A stretch of 64,000 nucleotides of DNA from Aquiflexum gelatinilyticum (GTDB taxonomy: Bacteria > Bacteroidota > Bacteroidia > Cytophagales > Cyclobacteriaceae), in contig NZ_JANSUY010000001.1 in assembly GCF_024741135.1 (NCBI RefSeq), positions 682,001-746,000 of the forward strand. The letters run 5' to 3'. The notes below the pieces were generated by a model. That model was not told the origin of the DNA. It was given only the letters and a program-made list of their open reading frames with translations, and did not search any database. The position numbers were made by a program, and so were the translations under genes. Shown here in pieces: positions 7,581 to 15,767 of the stretch (the first letter of the stretch is position 1; every line of letters starts with the position of its first letter).

Positions 7581-10283
7581 ATGAAATCATTTTTGTCCAT
7601 TATTCTTTTTTCAGCGATGGTTACTGTTTTTGCCTCCTGCCAAATTGAAGAGGAAAAATTTGTCACCGAAAAACCTGAAGACAGCCGTTTTACCAAAGTC
7701 CCCTTGGTGGAAAAACTAGATGAACCCATGGAATTGGAAGTTCTCAGTGATGGCAGGGTAATTTTCATTGAAAGAAAAGGCAAAGTAAAAATGTATGAGC
7801 CATCAAATGGCGGCACCAAAGAAATAGGCTTTCTTGATGTTTTTTATGAAAGCGAGGATGGATTGTTAGGTTTGGCCAAAGATCCTGGATTTGATAAAAA
7901 TCAGTGGATCTACCTTTATTATTCGCCTTCAGGTTCAATCAGTATCAACCGCCTGTCGAGATTTACGCTTGTAAATGACATGATTGATATAGCTTCAGAA
8001 AAAATCATGTTGGAGATCCCGCATTATAGAGGTTGTTGCCATAGCGGTGGATCCCTTGAATTTGATAGTAAAGGAAATCTTTTTCTTTCTCTAGGAGATG
8101 ATACCACCCCTTTTGAATCTGACAATTACAATCCCATTGATGAACGAAAAGGAAGACCTGAAAATGTGGATGCGCAGAGAAGTTCTGGCAATAGCAATGA
8201 CCTGCGTGGAGGTATTTTGAGAATCACACCTCAACCTGACGGTACTTACACCATTCCCGAAGGCAATCTTTTTCCCGTTGGAACTCCGGATACCCGTCCA
8301 GAGATTTATGTCAAAGGAAATAGAAACCCATTCAGAATCTCGGTAGATCAAAAAAACGGGAATTTGTATTGGGGAGAAGTTGGACCTGATGCATCTAATG
8401 ATAGCCTTCGAAGGGGGCCAAGAGGATACGATGAAGTTAATCAAGCCAAGAAAGCAGGCTTCTTTGGATGGCCTTATCTGATTGCCAACAATAAGCCTTA
8501 TTGGTATTATGATTTTGAAAAACAGGAAAGCATTTTTGAATATGATCCCAATGCACCAGTCAACAATTCTCCAAACAATACCGGAGTCAAGCAACTTCCA
8601 CCTGCCCAACCGGCATTTATCTGGTATCCCTATGCTGATTCTGAGGATTTTCCCCAATTGGGTTCAGGAGGACGCAATGCCATGTCAGGACCGGTTTATT
8701 ACCACGATATGTTTCCAAAAACTGAAGTGAAATTTCCAAAATACTACCATGGCAAATTGTTTATTTATGATTGGATGCGGAATTGGATCTTTACTGTCAC
8801 AATGGATGAGAATTCCGATTTGGATTCCATGGAAAGATTTCTTCCCAGTGTAGTTTTTGATAAGCCGGTGGACATGCAGTTTGGGCCTGATGGTGCACTT
8901 TATGTGCTTGAATATGGCACGTATTGGTCTGCTCAAAACGATGATTCAGGATTGTACAAAATAGAATTCAGTGCCGGAAACAGAAAACCTATAGCGAAAG
9001 CTTCTGTTGAAAAAAACCAAGGTGCAGCGCCCTTTACCGTTCAATTCTCGAGTGAAGGAAGCATGGATTTTGATAAGGAGGATAGTTTGTTGGTATATGA
9101 ATGGGATTTTGAAGGAACAGGCAAAGTGCAGTCCCGTGACCCAAATCCATCATTTACCTTTGAAAAAACAGGGATATTCAAGCCGATTTTAACTGTCCGT
9201 GATGGTGATGGCAAAACTGATACTTATCAATTGGAAGTAACAGTTGGCAATGATCCTCCTCTAATTTCGGTAAAAATGGACCATAACCAATCGTTTTATT
9301 GGGGAAATCCATCGATTGATTACCAAGTAATGGTTATGGATAAAGAGGATGGTGAAATCCAAGAGGAAAAGATCTTGGTAACTTGGGATTATTTAGAAAA
9401 TGGTTTCGATAGGGTTGAGGCCGCAGAAGGGCATCAAATAGAATTACCTTCAGCTACTTTGATGGGACAAAACCTTACCGTAAAGAGTGGCTGCAACGCC
9501 TGTCATGGTATCGATAACCCATCCATAGGACCAAGTTATGTTTCGGTGGCGGTCAAATATGAAAGTGATCAGGAAGGGAAAAATTACTTGATTCAAAAAA
9601 TCACAAATGGTGGGGGTGGAGTATGGGGTGAGCGCCAAATGCCAAGCCACTCCCATGTTCCAAAAGGAGACATTGAAGCGATGGTAGATTATGTGCTTTC
9701 CCTATCTCCAAATAAGCAATCAAGTCCCAAAAACCGAATTGCGGCTCAGGGTAGTTTAAAACTAGACCAACATTCCAAAACGAATCAAAACGGGACGTAT
9801 TTATTGACAGTGAGCTATCAGGATAATGGTTCAAATGGGATTTCTCCAATTTTAAGAAGGGAGCAGATAGTGCTCAAAAACCCTTTGTTCTTGGCAGCTG
9901 AAGCTGATTTTTTTGAAGGGACCGCAAAGGTAAATTTACAGGATTCGAAAATGGTCAAATTCACTGAACATCAATCTTACATAGGATTTTCTGGTATTGA
10001 CCTTTCAGATGTTAAAAAATTGGTTTTTTCTATCGATCCTAACCAGAAAACAGGTTGGTTGGAAGTAAGGGTAGGAGGTCAGGAAGGAAGAATCATCGGA
10101 AAAACCCCTGTTATAAGTGAGGCAAACCGACCAAGGGACAATAGAAACAAATGGTTTGATTACAGCTTGGAATTAGAGCCAATGACTGGTAGGGATGATG
10201 TGTATTTCGTTTTTAAAACAGAAACCGGTGTGGATATTTGGGGCTCCTTCTTGATGAATACAGTCAGATTTGAAAAAGATTGA
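7581..10283 (+). CDS. PQQ-type sugar dehydrogenase fused to PKD, cytochrome c and a carbohydrate-binding-like domain
   Basis: A 900-residue lipoprotein (signal ending in FASC, then QIEEEK). Domains in order: a six-bladed glucose/sorbosone dehydrogenase propeller (about residues 40-450, with CCHSGGSLEFDSKGNLFLSLGD, IYVKGNRNPFR and the DMQFGPDGALYVLEYG segment); a PKD domain (about 465-565, YEWDFEGTG and FTFEKTGIFKPILTVRDGDG); a cytochrome c domain with heme motif C638-NA-C641-H642 and MPSH as likely axial-ligand region (about 620-712); and a C-terminal beta-rich domain resembling CBM6 (about 760-900). The propeller would oxidise a sugar or sugar alcohol and hand electrons to the attached heme. 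Similar multidomain proteins are common in soil and marine Bacteroidota. The substrate is unknown. Confidence 0.9.
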   Translation: MKSFLSIILFSAMVTVFASCQIEEEKFVTEKPEDSRFTKVPLVEKLDEPMELEVLSDGRVIFIERKGKVKMYEPSNGGTKEIGFLDVFYESEDGLLGLAKDPGFDKNQWIYLYYSPSGSISINRLSRFTLVNDMIDIASEKIMLEIPHYRGCCHSGGSLEFDSKGNLFLSLGDDTTPFESDNYNPIDERKGRPENVDAQRSSGNSNDLRGGILRITPQPDGTYTIPEGNLFPVGTPDTRPEIYVKGNRNPFRISVDQKNGNLYWGEVGPDASNDSLRRGPRGYDEVNQAKKAGFFGWPYLIANNKPYWYYDFEKQESIFEYDPNAPVNNSPNNTGVKQLPPAQPAFIWYPYADSEDFPQLGSGGRNAMSGPVYYHDMFPKTEVKFPKYYHGKLFIYDWMRNWIFTVTMDENSDLDSMERFLPSVVFDKPVDMQFGPDGALYVLEYGTYWSAQNDDSGLYKIEFSAGNRKPIAKASVEKNQGAAPFTVQFSSEGSMDFDKEDSLLVYEWDFEGTGKVQSRDPNPSFTFEKTGIFKPILTVRDGDGKTDTYQLEVTVGNDPPLISVKMDHNQSFYWGNPSIDYQVMVMDKEDGEIQEEKILVTWDYLENGFDRVEAAEGHQIELPSATLMGQNLTVKSGCNACHGIDNPSIGPSYVSVAVKYESDQEGKNYLIQKITNGGGGVWGERQMPSHSHVPKGDIEAMVDYVLSLSPNKQSSPKNRIAAQGSLKLDQHSKTNQNGTYLLTVSYQDNGSNGISPILRREQIVLKNPLFLAAEADFFEGTAKVNLQDSKMVKFTEHQSYIGFSGIDLSDVKKLVFSIDPNQKTGWLEVRVGGQEGRIIGKTPVISEANRPRDNRNKWFDYSLELEPMTGRDDVYFVFKTETGVDIWGSFLMNTVRFEKD

Positions 10284-10319
10284 AAAGGAATTTAAAAGAA
10301 ATTATCAGATGGATAAAAC

Positions 10320-10347
10320 AAAAAAACCGGCTTGAGACCGGTTTTTT
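10320..10347. terminator. Bidirectional terminator between convergent genes
   Basis: Stem AAAAAACCGG (10321-10330) and CCGGTTTTTT (10338-10347) with a 7-nt loop. It serves the sugar dehydrogenase gene on the plus strand and the Cas6-like gene on the minus strand. Confidence 0.85.
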
Positions 10348-10353
10348 GTTATT

Positions 10354-11223
10354 TTAAAGTTCCTCTTGTCCTTCTTCCATTTCCCCGGACTTAGGTCTGT
10401 CTTGGGCTTTGTAAGGGATGAAACCTTCTCTTTTGAACTTATATGGTTCAGCACGTTGGTTAGGAGCGTGGTTTGCAAGGTCTAGCATACCAAATCCTTT
10501 GTGGGTGAAAGCACCCAAGCCGCACTTAAACACGAAGTCTTGTACCTCTGGAGCGGCATACAAAGTAAAGGGAAGTGTATACCCTCGTACCTCATATTTC
10601 ACATCCATGTCGTAAACGGAGTAGATTCTGGCAAATTTCTTTTGCTGCTCTCTCAGCTTATTAACATAATTCATGTCAGGTACAACTTGGAATTTGTAAA
10701 AAGATTCCATTTGTTCTTGGTTGTACCATCCTGATCTTTCCATCCTAGTAAGGGTAGATTCATACAACAGATCAGAAAATTCATCTGTATCCGGGTTGAT
10801 AAATCTTTTCCCTGATTCATCATTGAAAGCAGGAGTCAACAATACCAAAGGAGAAATACAAACAAATTTGTTTGATACCTCTAATGTTGGTTCTGTTTCC
10901 TGTTCAGTGTACTCAGGGGAAAGGATTAGGTTTCCTAACTCAATTTTAGGAGTTTCGAATACCTGCTCCAGCAAATAGTCCATAAATTCTTCATTGGGTG
11001 ATGAAAGCACTAGAGTGACTAAGCTCGAGTAGTAGTGAAGTCCGCTTCGACTAACTTTGGTCTGACCTTTTAGACCAGAGAAATTGAAGTAATTGTAGTT
11101 AAAAAACTCCTCCCTTCCACCTTTGACAATCAATCCCTTCAGGAATTGGGCCAAGATGTACTGATGGTGAAAGGGTAAGTAAGCCCCTTTGTTTTTTAAC
11201 GAAAATATTAATCTTATTCTCAC
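10354..11223 (-). CDS. cas6: Orphan Cas6-like CRISPR RNA endonuclease family protein
   Basis: A 289-residue protein of the Cas6 family, which normally cuts CRISPR repeat RNA. Evidence: the N-terminal ferredoxin-like start MRIRLIFSLKNKGAYLPFHH, where LPFHHQY matches the conserved PYNHQY-type segment of archaeal Cas6, and the C-terminal glycine-rich loop GLGAFTHKGFGMLDL that defines the family. The start is GTG at 11223; a -7 box lies about 80 bases upstream. A charged 40-residue tail follows the glycine loop. No CRISPR array and no other cas gene is in the window. The region where Cas6 enzymes usually carry the catalytic histidine (about residues 35-55) has none here. It may process other RNA, act on a distant array, or only bind RNA. 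Confidence 0.8.
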   Translation of the reverse strand: MRIRLIFSLKNKGAYLPFHHQYILAQFLKGLIVKGGREEFFNYNYFNFSGLKGQTKVSRSGLHYYSSLVTLVLSSPNEEFMDYLLEQVFETPKIELGNLILSPEYTEQETEPTLEVSNKFVCISPLVLLTPAFNDESGKRFINPDTDEFSDLLYESTLTRMERSGWYNQEQMESFYKFQVVPDMNYVNKLREQQKKFARIYSVYDMDVKYEVRGYTLPFTLYAAPEVQDFVFKCGLGAFTHKGFGMLDLANHAPNQRAEPYKFKREGFIPYKAQDRPKSGEMEEGQEEL

Positions 11224-11299
11224 GGTTTTAATAAAAATAGAAATGAAACAATAATTTAAATTTTGCTTTTATTTGATATTCACACTAATCACGGTTCTT

Positions 11300-11308
11300 G
11301 CAAAAGTA
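11300..11308 (-). promoter_or_regulatory. Likely -7 box of the cas6-like gene
   Basis: On the minus strand this reads TACTTTTGC, matching the Bacteroidota -7 consensus TAnnTTTG, about 77 bases before the GTG start. No good -33 TTTG at the usual spacing is visible, so this is tentative. Confidence 0.45.
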
Positions 11309-11330
11309 CAAATTAATTTTACAAATTTTG

Positions 11331-12428
11331 TTATACATTGAATCTAAAATGCATGATATCCCCGTCCTGAACTACATATTCTTTGCCCTCAATCGATATT
11401 TTTCCATTTTCCCTGCATCCTGCTTCTGATTTATACATTTCGTAGTCCGAAAGTTTGATTACTTCAGCTTTTATAAATCCTCTTTCAAAATCAGTATGGA
11501 TTACACCCGCAGCTTGAGGGGCTTTCCATCCTTTTTTGATGGTCCATGCCCGGACTTCTTGGACACCTGCAGTAAAATAGGTGATCAGGTCAAGTAATTT
11601 GTACGCTCCTGAGATCAATTTGTTTAAACCGCTTTCGTCTAAACCATATTCTCCCAAGAACATTGATTTTTCTTCTGCATCATCCAATTCAGCGATTTGG
11701 GACTCAATGGCGGCACAAAGAATGATGACATCAGCATGCTCTTCTTTCACTTTCTCTCTCAGTTGATCTACATATTTGTTGCCTGTCAGGAGGCTTTTTT
11801 CATCGACGTTGGCAACATAGAGTACAGGCTTGATGGTCAAAAGATGAAGGTCTCTTACAGCTTCGAATTCTTCTTTGTCAATTGAAACCGCTCTTGCATT
11901 TTTTCCGGCTTCGAGTTCAGATTTGAATGTTTGGAGGACTTCAAGGTCTTTTCTTGCCCTTGCATCTCCGGATTTTGCTATTTTTTCAATCCTTGCTATT
12001 TTTTTATCTATTGATTCCAAATCCTTGAGCTGCAATTCAGTGTCAATTACTTCCTTGTCAAATTCCGGATCCACACCACCTGCCACATGGACAATGTTCT
12101 CGTCATCAAAGCATCTGATTACATGGATGACAGCATCCACTTCTCTGATATTGGCCAGGAATTTATTGCCCAAGCCTTCTCCTTTACTTGCGCCTTTAAC
12201 CAAGCCTGCGATGTCCACAAACTCGATGACTGTGGGAACGACACGATTTGGTTTGACAAGTTTTTCCAAAATGGTCAATCTTGCATCAGGAACAGTCACT
12301 ACCCCGACATTGGGTTCTATTGTACAAAAAGGAAAATTAGCAGCTTCAGCTTTAGCAGAAGAAAGTGCATTGAATAAGGTTGATTTTCCAACGTTGGGTA
12401 AGCCAACGATGCCACATTGTAAAGCCAT
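11331..12428 (-). CDS. ychF: YchF/Obg-like ATPase
   Basis: A universally conserved P-loop protein related to Obg GTPases but preferring ATP; it binds ribosomes and is tied to oxidative-stress responses. The 365-residue length is typical. Seen: P-loop GLPNVGKSTLFNAL, switch segment DIAGLVKGASKGEGLGN, and NVDE where GTPases have NKxD, the family's hallmark of ATP preference. A coiled-coil insertion (about 125-170) and C-terminal TGS domain (about 280-365, AWTIKKGWKAPQAAG and GKEYVVQDGDIMHFRFNV) follow. It lies 11 bases downstream of the PerM-like gene and is probably cotranscribed with it. Confidence 0.97.
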   Translation of the reverse strand: MALQCGIVGLPNVGKSTLFNALSSAKAEAANFPFCTIEPNVGVVTVPDARLTILEKLVKPNRVVPTVIEFVDIAGLVKGASKGEGLGNKFLANIREVDAVIHVIRCFDDENIVHVAGGVDPEFDKEVIDTELQLKDLESIDKKIARIEKIAKSGDARARKDLEVLQTFKSELEAGKNARAVSIDKEEFEAVRDLHLLTIKPVLYVANVDEKSLLTGNKYVDQLREKVKEEHADVIILCAAIESQIAELDDAEEKSMFLGEYGLDESGLNKLISGAYKLLDLITYFTAGVQEVRAWTIKKGWKAPQAAGVIHTDFERGFIKAEVIKLSDYEMYKSEAGCRENGKISIEGKEYVVQDGDIMHFRFNV

Positions 12429-12439
12429 TAATATTTTTT

Positions 12440-13522
12440 TTACATTTTAAAGATTCGGTATTCTCGGTAACCTCTATAAAATTCCAATACAGATACCCTG
12501 AATATGGTATAAACCGGTATTGCAAAGATCATCCCAAGGATACCGGAGATTTTCGCACCGGCAAAGATAATCACAAAAATTTCAAGCGGATGTGCTTTTA
12601 CAGATTTGGAGAAAATCAATGGCTGCAAAATGATGTTATCTGTTAATTGAACAACTCCAAATACGGAAAGAATTTTAACAACCATAAAGGTAATCTCGTT
12701 TGAATTTTCAAAACTTCCAGTCGAAAGTCCGACGATTACCCCAAATGTGGCACCCAAGATCGGTCCTGCATATGGAATCAAATTGGCCACAGCAGCAAAC
12801 ATAGCAATAGTCAATGCGTAATCAATTTCCATCAATGTAAGCCCAATTGCTGCAAGGGAAAAAATGCAGGTGATCTGTATCAAAAGCGCTACAAGGTAAT
12901 TGGAAAGCAATCTTTCAACCTTATTGAAGGTGGAAACAGATAATTCAAAATAAGGATTGGGAATCAAATCCATGATATTCCTTCTCAAAAGTCCATTTTC
13001 TAGCAATAGGAAAAAAGAAATGAAACCTACCGCCATGATTCCTACCAAAAATGAACTTGTGGTATTGACAATGGTATTGACTATCCCTTGATAATTAATT
13101 GATCCAAAACTTGAAATCAGTGTCTCCCGCACCTGCAAAATCAAAAATCCCGGATCACTTTTTACAATTTCATATTTGATCAATAAATCCTCAACTTTTC
13201 CAACAGGATTTTGGATTTGTTCATATAGGTAATCAAGGTCGTAGGATGAAATGACTTTTATTTGGGCACTTATCAAGGGAATGAAAAGTAAGCTTATCAG
13301 AAAAATCAATGTCAGGACCATCCCAAATGACAATAAAATTGCAAGCCACCTGGGAGTATGCTGTCCAATGACATGGAATGAATTAATCCTATTGGTCAAA
13401 GGCCGAAGAATGGCTGCTAACACCAATGCAAAAATAAAATAGAATGTGATGTTTGAAAAATACCAGCCAACAATGCCTAAAATAGCTATAAAAAATAAAA
13501 GGATAAAAACAGGTTTTTTCAT
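12440..13522 (-). CDS. AI-2E/PerM family transporter
   Basis: A membrane protein of about 360 residues with the AI-2E transporter family pattern: two N-terminal helix pairs, a soluble middle part (about 70-150), a second membrane block, and the conserved segment ANLIPYAGPILGATFGVIVG followed by DNIILQPLIFSKSVKAHPLEIFVII. Despite the name, family members have been linked to peptide, autoinducer and Na+/H+ transport, so the substrate is open. ATG 13522 is preferred; an upstream TTG would add ten residues ahead of MKKPVFILLF. It lies upstream of ychF on the same strand. A paralog lies at 24652-25731. Confidence 0.9.
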   Translation of the reverse strand: MKKPVFILLFFIAILGIVGWYFSNITFYFIFALVLAAILRPLTNRINSFHVIGQHTPRWLAILLSFGMVLTLIFLISLLFIPLISAQIKVISSYDLDYLYEQIQNPVGKVEDLLIKYEIVKSDPGFLILQVRETLISSFGSINYQGIVNTIVNTTSSFLVGIMAVGFISFFLLLENGLLRRNIMDLIPNPYFELSVSTFNKVERLLSNYLVALLIQITCIFSLAAIGLTLMEIDYALTIAMFAAVANLIPYAGPILGATFGVIVGLSTGSFENSNEITFMVVKILSVFGVVQLTDNIILQPLIFSKSVKAHPLEIFVIIFAGAKISGILGMIFAIPVYTIFRVSVLEFYRGYREYRIFKM

Positions 13523-13643
13523 ATGTAGACGAAATATAGGAAAAAGAAACAACCACTAGGGCATCTGCAATTATGGAATAATGCAAACGACTTTAAAATC
13601 CCGCTACAGCTGATTCTTTTTCCTTTTTATAAAAAAGTTGGGA

Positions 13644-13973
13644 CTATTCCCACTTTAACTCGTCATCTAATTCGGTTTCGGATTCCTCGACATCATATTG
13701 TGAGAAATCAACCTCAGGCATCAAATCATGCTTGACATGGTCTACGGCATTTTGCAAAGCTTCAATGAACTTCCCGAAATCTTCTTTGTAGAGAAAAATT
13801 TTATGCTTTTCAAAAACAAAGTTATCACCCTGCATTCTTCTTTTACTTTCAGTAATCGTAAGGTAATAGTCGTTTGACTTTGTTGACTTTACATCAAAAA
13901 AGTAAGTTCTCTTACCTGCTTTTACTCTTTTTGAGAAGATTTCTTCTCTGTCATTTCCTCTGTGATCTTCCAC
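13644..13973 (-). CDS. DUF3276 family PUR-alpha-like nucleic-acid-binding protein
   Basis: A 109-residue protein with a single PUR repeat (EIFSKRVKAGKRTYFFDVKSTKSNDYYLTITESKRR...FEKHKIFLYKEDFGKFIEALQ) and an acidic tail (VEESETELDDEL). Bacterial PUR proteins of this type, found in Bacteroidota and spirochaetes, bind single-stranded or double-stranded DNA and RNA; a Borrelia relative regulates lipoprotein expression. The start codon is GTG at 13973. It is a lone gene 288 bases below the ferredoxin gene. The target here is unknown. Confidence 0.9.
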   Translation of the reverse strand: MEDHRGNDREEIFSKRVKAGKRTYFFDVKSTKSNDYYLTITESKRRMQGDNFVFEKHKIFLYKEDFGKFIEALQNAVDHVKHDLMPEVDFSQYDVEESETELDDELKWE

Positions 13974-14236
13974 TTGCCAAAGTTTTTGTTTGATTAAGCT
14001 GTTATTTTGAGGACAAGTTAAATCAATTCAAAAATCATATTCAAGGGATTATCTAGATTTTTTTAACAGAACCCGACCATTATCTGATTATTTAGGCAGT
14101 TTCAGGTGATTCTTTGCTTCGAAATTAAATTGCCAGGGATTATCAAGATGGCTTTGGCCGCCCAGTAATGAAAAGTTGTAGCGATTTATTTGAATATTTC
14201 TTCCGGGAAGTTGATAAACTTTGAGTATTTCTTGAA

Positions 14237-14263
14237 CAAAAAAAGAGGGAATCTCCCTCTTTT
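14237..14263 (-). terminator. Terminator of the ferredoxin gene
   Basis: A perfect stem AAAAGAGGGA (14241-14250) / TCCCTCTTTT (14254-14263) with a 3-nt loop; on the minus strand it runs into T residues. The stem overlaps the stop codon of the ferredoxin gene at 14262. Confidence 0.8.
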
Positions 14264-14609
14264 ATTCACCATGCATGAAAAGTTTTTTAGACATCAGATC
14301 TTCCTCTGATTCTCTGTGATCCGGATCGTCTACACAACAATCTACCGGGCAAACTGCAGCACATTGAGGTTCTTCATGAAATCCTGTGCATTCTGTACAT
14401 TTTTCAGTGACTATATAGTAAAACTCATCTGATACGGGTTCTTGCTTTTCATTGGCATCTACTACAGTCCCATCGGAAAGTGTGACTTCCTTTAACTTGG
14501 TACCGCCTGCCCAAGTCCATTCAATTCCACCCTCGTAAATGGCAGTATTAGGACATTCTGGTTCGCATGCACCGCAATTGATGCATTCATCGGTTATCAT
14601 TATAGCCAT
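14262..14609 (-). CDS. 4Fe-4S dicluster ferredoxin
   Basis: A small electron carrier of 115 residues with two iron-sulfur clusters. The first motif is [12 protein letters not shown] near the N-terminus and the second [22 protein letters not shown] near the middle, with an extended linker between them as in the Allochromatium-type (YfhL-like) ferredoxins. [16 protein letters not shown] loop separates the clusters. ATG 14609 was chosen because it places the first cluster near the N-terminus; another ATG lies three codons later. It is divergent from the acyl-CoA reductase gene with 144 bases between the starts. Confidence 0.93.
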   Translation of the reverse strand: MAIMITDECINCGACEPECPNTAIYEGGIEWTWAGGTKLKEVTLSDGTVVDANEKQEPVSDEFYYIVTEKCTECTGFHEEPQCAAVCPVDCCVDDPDHRESEEDLMSKKLFMHGE

Positions 14610-14629
14610 AATCCTTATTTTTTGTTGCC

Positions 14630-14637
14630 CAAAATTA
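14630..14637 (-). promoter_or_regulatory. Likely -7 box of the ferredoxin gene
   Basis: Reads TAATTTTG on the minus strand, 21 bases before the ATG, and fits TAnnTTTG. The -33 element is not clear. Confidence 0.4.
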
Positions 14638-14727
14638 ACAATCAAATAACCAATCCTGCAATAAAAAGTTGTTATGCTAAGTAATTTATTTTCAACACAG
14701 CAAAAATCATTTTTATATTGAATTGGA

Positions 14728-14735
14728 TATCTTTG
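14728..14735 (+). promoter_or_regulatory. Likely -7 box of the acyl-CoA reductase gene
   Basis: TATCTTTG matches the Bacteroidota -7 consensus. It lies 18 bases before the ATG, which would give a very short leader. Confidence 0.45.
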
Positions 14736-14753
14736 CCAAAATTACCAAAAACA

Positions 14754-15767
14754 ATGACCCTCGAGGAGAGAATTGACGCATTTGCAAGGCTGGGAGATTT
14801 TATCGAAAAAATTTCATCAGAGGAATTATCCGATTTATACAGAAGGGTAGAAAACAACAACAATTGGTTTACTCCTGAGCAGGTAAAAAATTCGCTTGAC
14901 GCTCTTTTGCTTTTTCTAAATAAAGAAAAATTAGCGGATTGGCTTTTTAAATATGACCTGTCTGAAGTAAGAAATCCCAAATCTGTAGGAATTCTTATGG
15001 CTGGAAATATACCTGCAGTTGGGTTTCATGACATGATGTGTGTCCTTTTAAGCGGACATCGTGCAAATGTCAAAACAAGTTCTTCGGATCAAATACTGAT
15101 CAATTGGTTAATTAATAAGCTAATTTCAATTGAACCAAGATTTGGACAATTTATTCTTGTGGAAGAAATGCTTAAGAATAAAGATGCTTACATCGCCACA
15201 GGTAGTGATAATTCTGCTAGATATTTTGATTATTACTTTGGAAAATATCCCAATATCATCAGAAAAAACAGGATATCTGTAGGAATCTTGGATGGAAGTG
15301 AGACAAAGGAGGAATTTCTTGAATTGGCCAAAGATGTCTTCCAATATTATGGCTTGGGATGTAGGAATGTTTCCAAAATCTTTGTTCCCAACCGGGAAAT
15401 TCTTATCTCATTCTTGGATTCAATTGAGGATTTTAGAGAAGTTGCAAGCAACCATAAATACTTTCATAATTATGAGTATAACAAGTCCATTTTGCTGGTT
15501 AACAGAGAAATGCACCTAGATAATGGATTTCTAATACTTCAAGAAAGCAAAGGACTTGTTTCTCCTATTTCGGTTCTTTTTTATGAAGTTTATGAGAGTC
15601 AAAATGATCTCAATGAGTTGATTTTTTCTGTAAATGACAAAATTCAATGCATTGTGTCCAACAACGGTTGGTTTCAAGGTAGTCTACCGTTTGGCAAAGC
15701 CCAATGTCCTGCTTTGGATGAATATGCCGATGGGATTGACACCATGGCGTTTTTGAAAAATCTATGA
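14754..15767 (+). CDS. Acyl-CoA reductase (LuxC family)
   Basis: A 337-residue member of the aldehyde-dehydrogenase superfamily that reduces fatty acyl-CoA to aldehyde with NADPH. Seen: IPAVGFHDMMCVLLSGHRANVKTSSSD (cofactor side), YIATGSDNSARYFDYYFGK, and YYGLGCRNVSKIFVP, which holds the acyl-accepting cysteine. It is shorter than Vibrio LuxC and has no luxD, luxE, luxA or luxB nearby, so bioluminescence is not implied. Lone LuxC-type reductases next to a ferredoxin gene recur in Bacteroidota as far as I recall. The 3' end overlaps the convergent histidine kinase gene by six bases. The physiological acyl substrate is unknown. Confidence 0.85.
   Translation: MTLEERIDAFARLGDFIEKISSEELSDLYRRVENNNNWFTPEQVKNSLDALLLFLNKEKLADWLFKYDLSEVRNPKSVGILMAGNIPAVGFHDMMCVLLSGHRANVKTSSSDQILINWLINKLISIEPRFGQFILVEEMLKNKDAYIATGSDNSARYFDYYFGKYPNIIRKNRISVGILDGSETKEEFLELAKDVFQYYGLGCRNVSKIFVPNREILISFLDSIEDFREVASNHKYFHNYEYNKSILLVNREMHLDNGFLILQESKGLVSPISVLFYEVYESQNDLNELIFSVNDKIQCIVSNNGWFQGSLPFGKAQCPALDEYADGIDTMAFLKNL

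Noticed and set aside
12440-13522. Dedicated autoinducer-2 exporter
   Set aside because: The family name is not proof of substrate; no other quorum-sensing gene is nearby.
14754-15767. Bioluminescence operon
   Set aside because: Only a luxC-type gene is present; luciferase and the other lux genes are absent.
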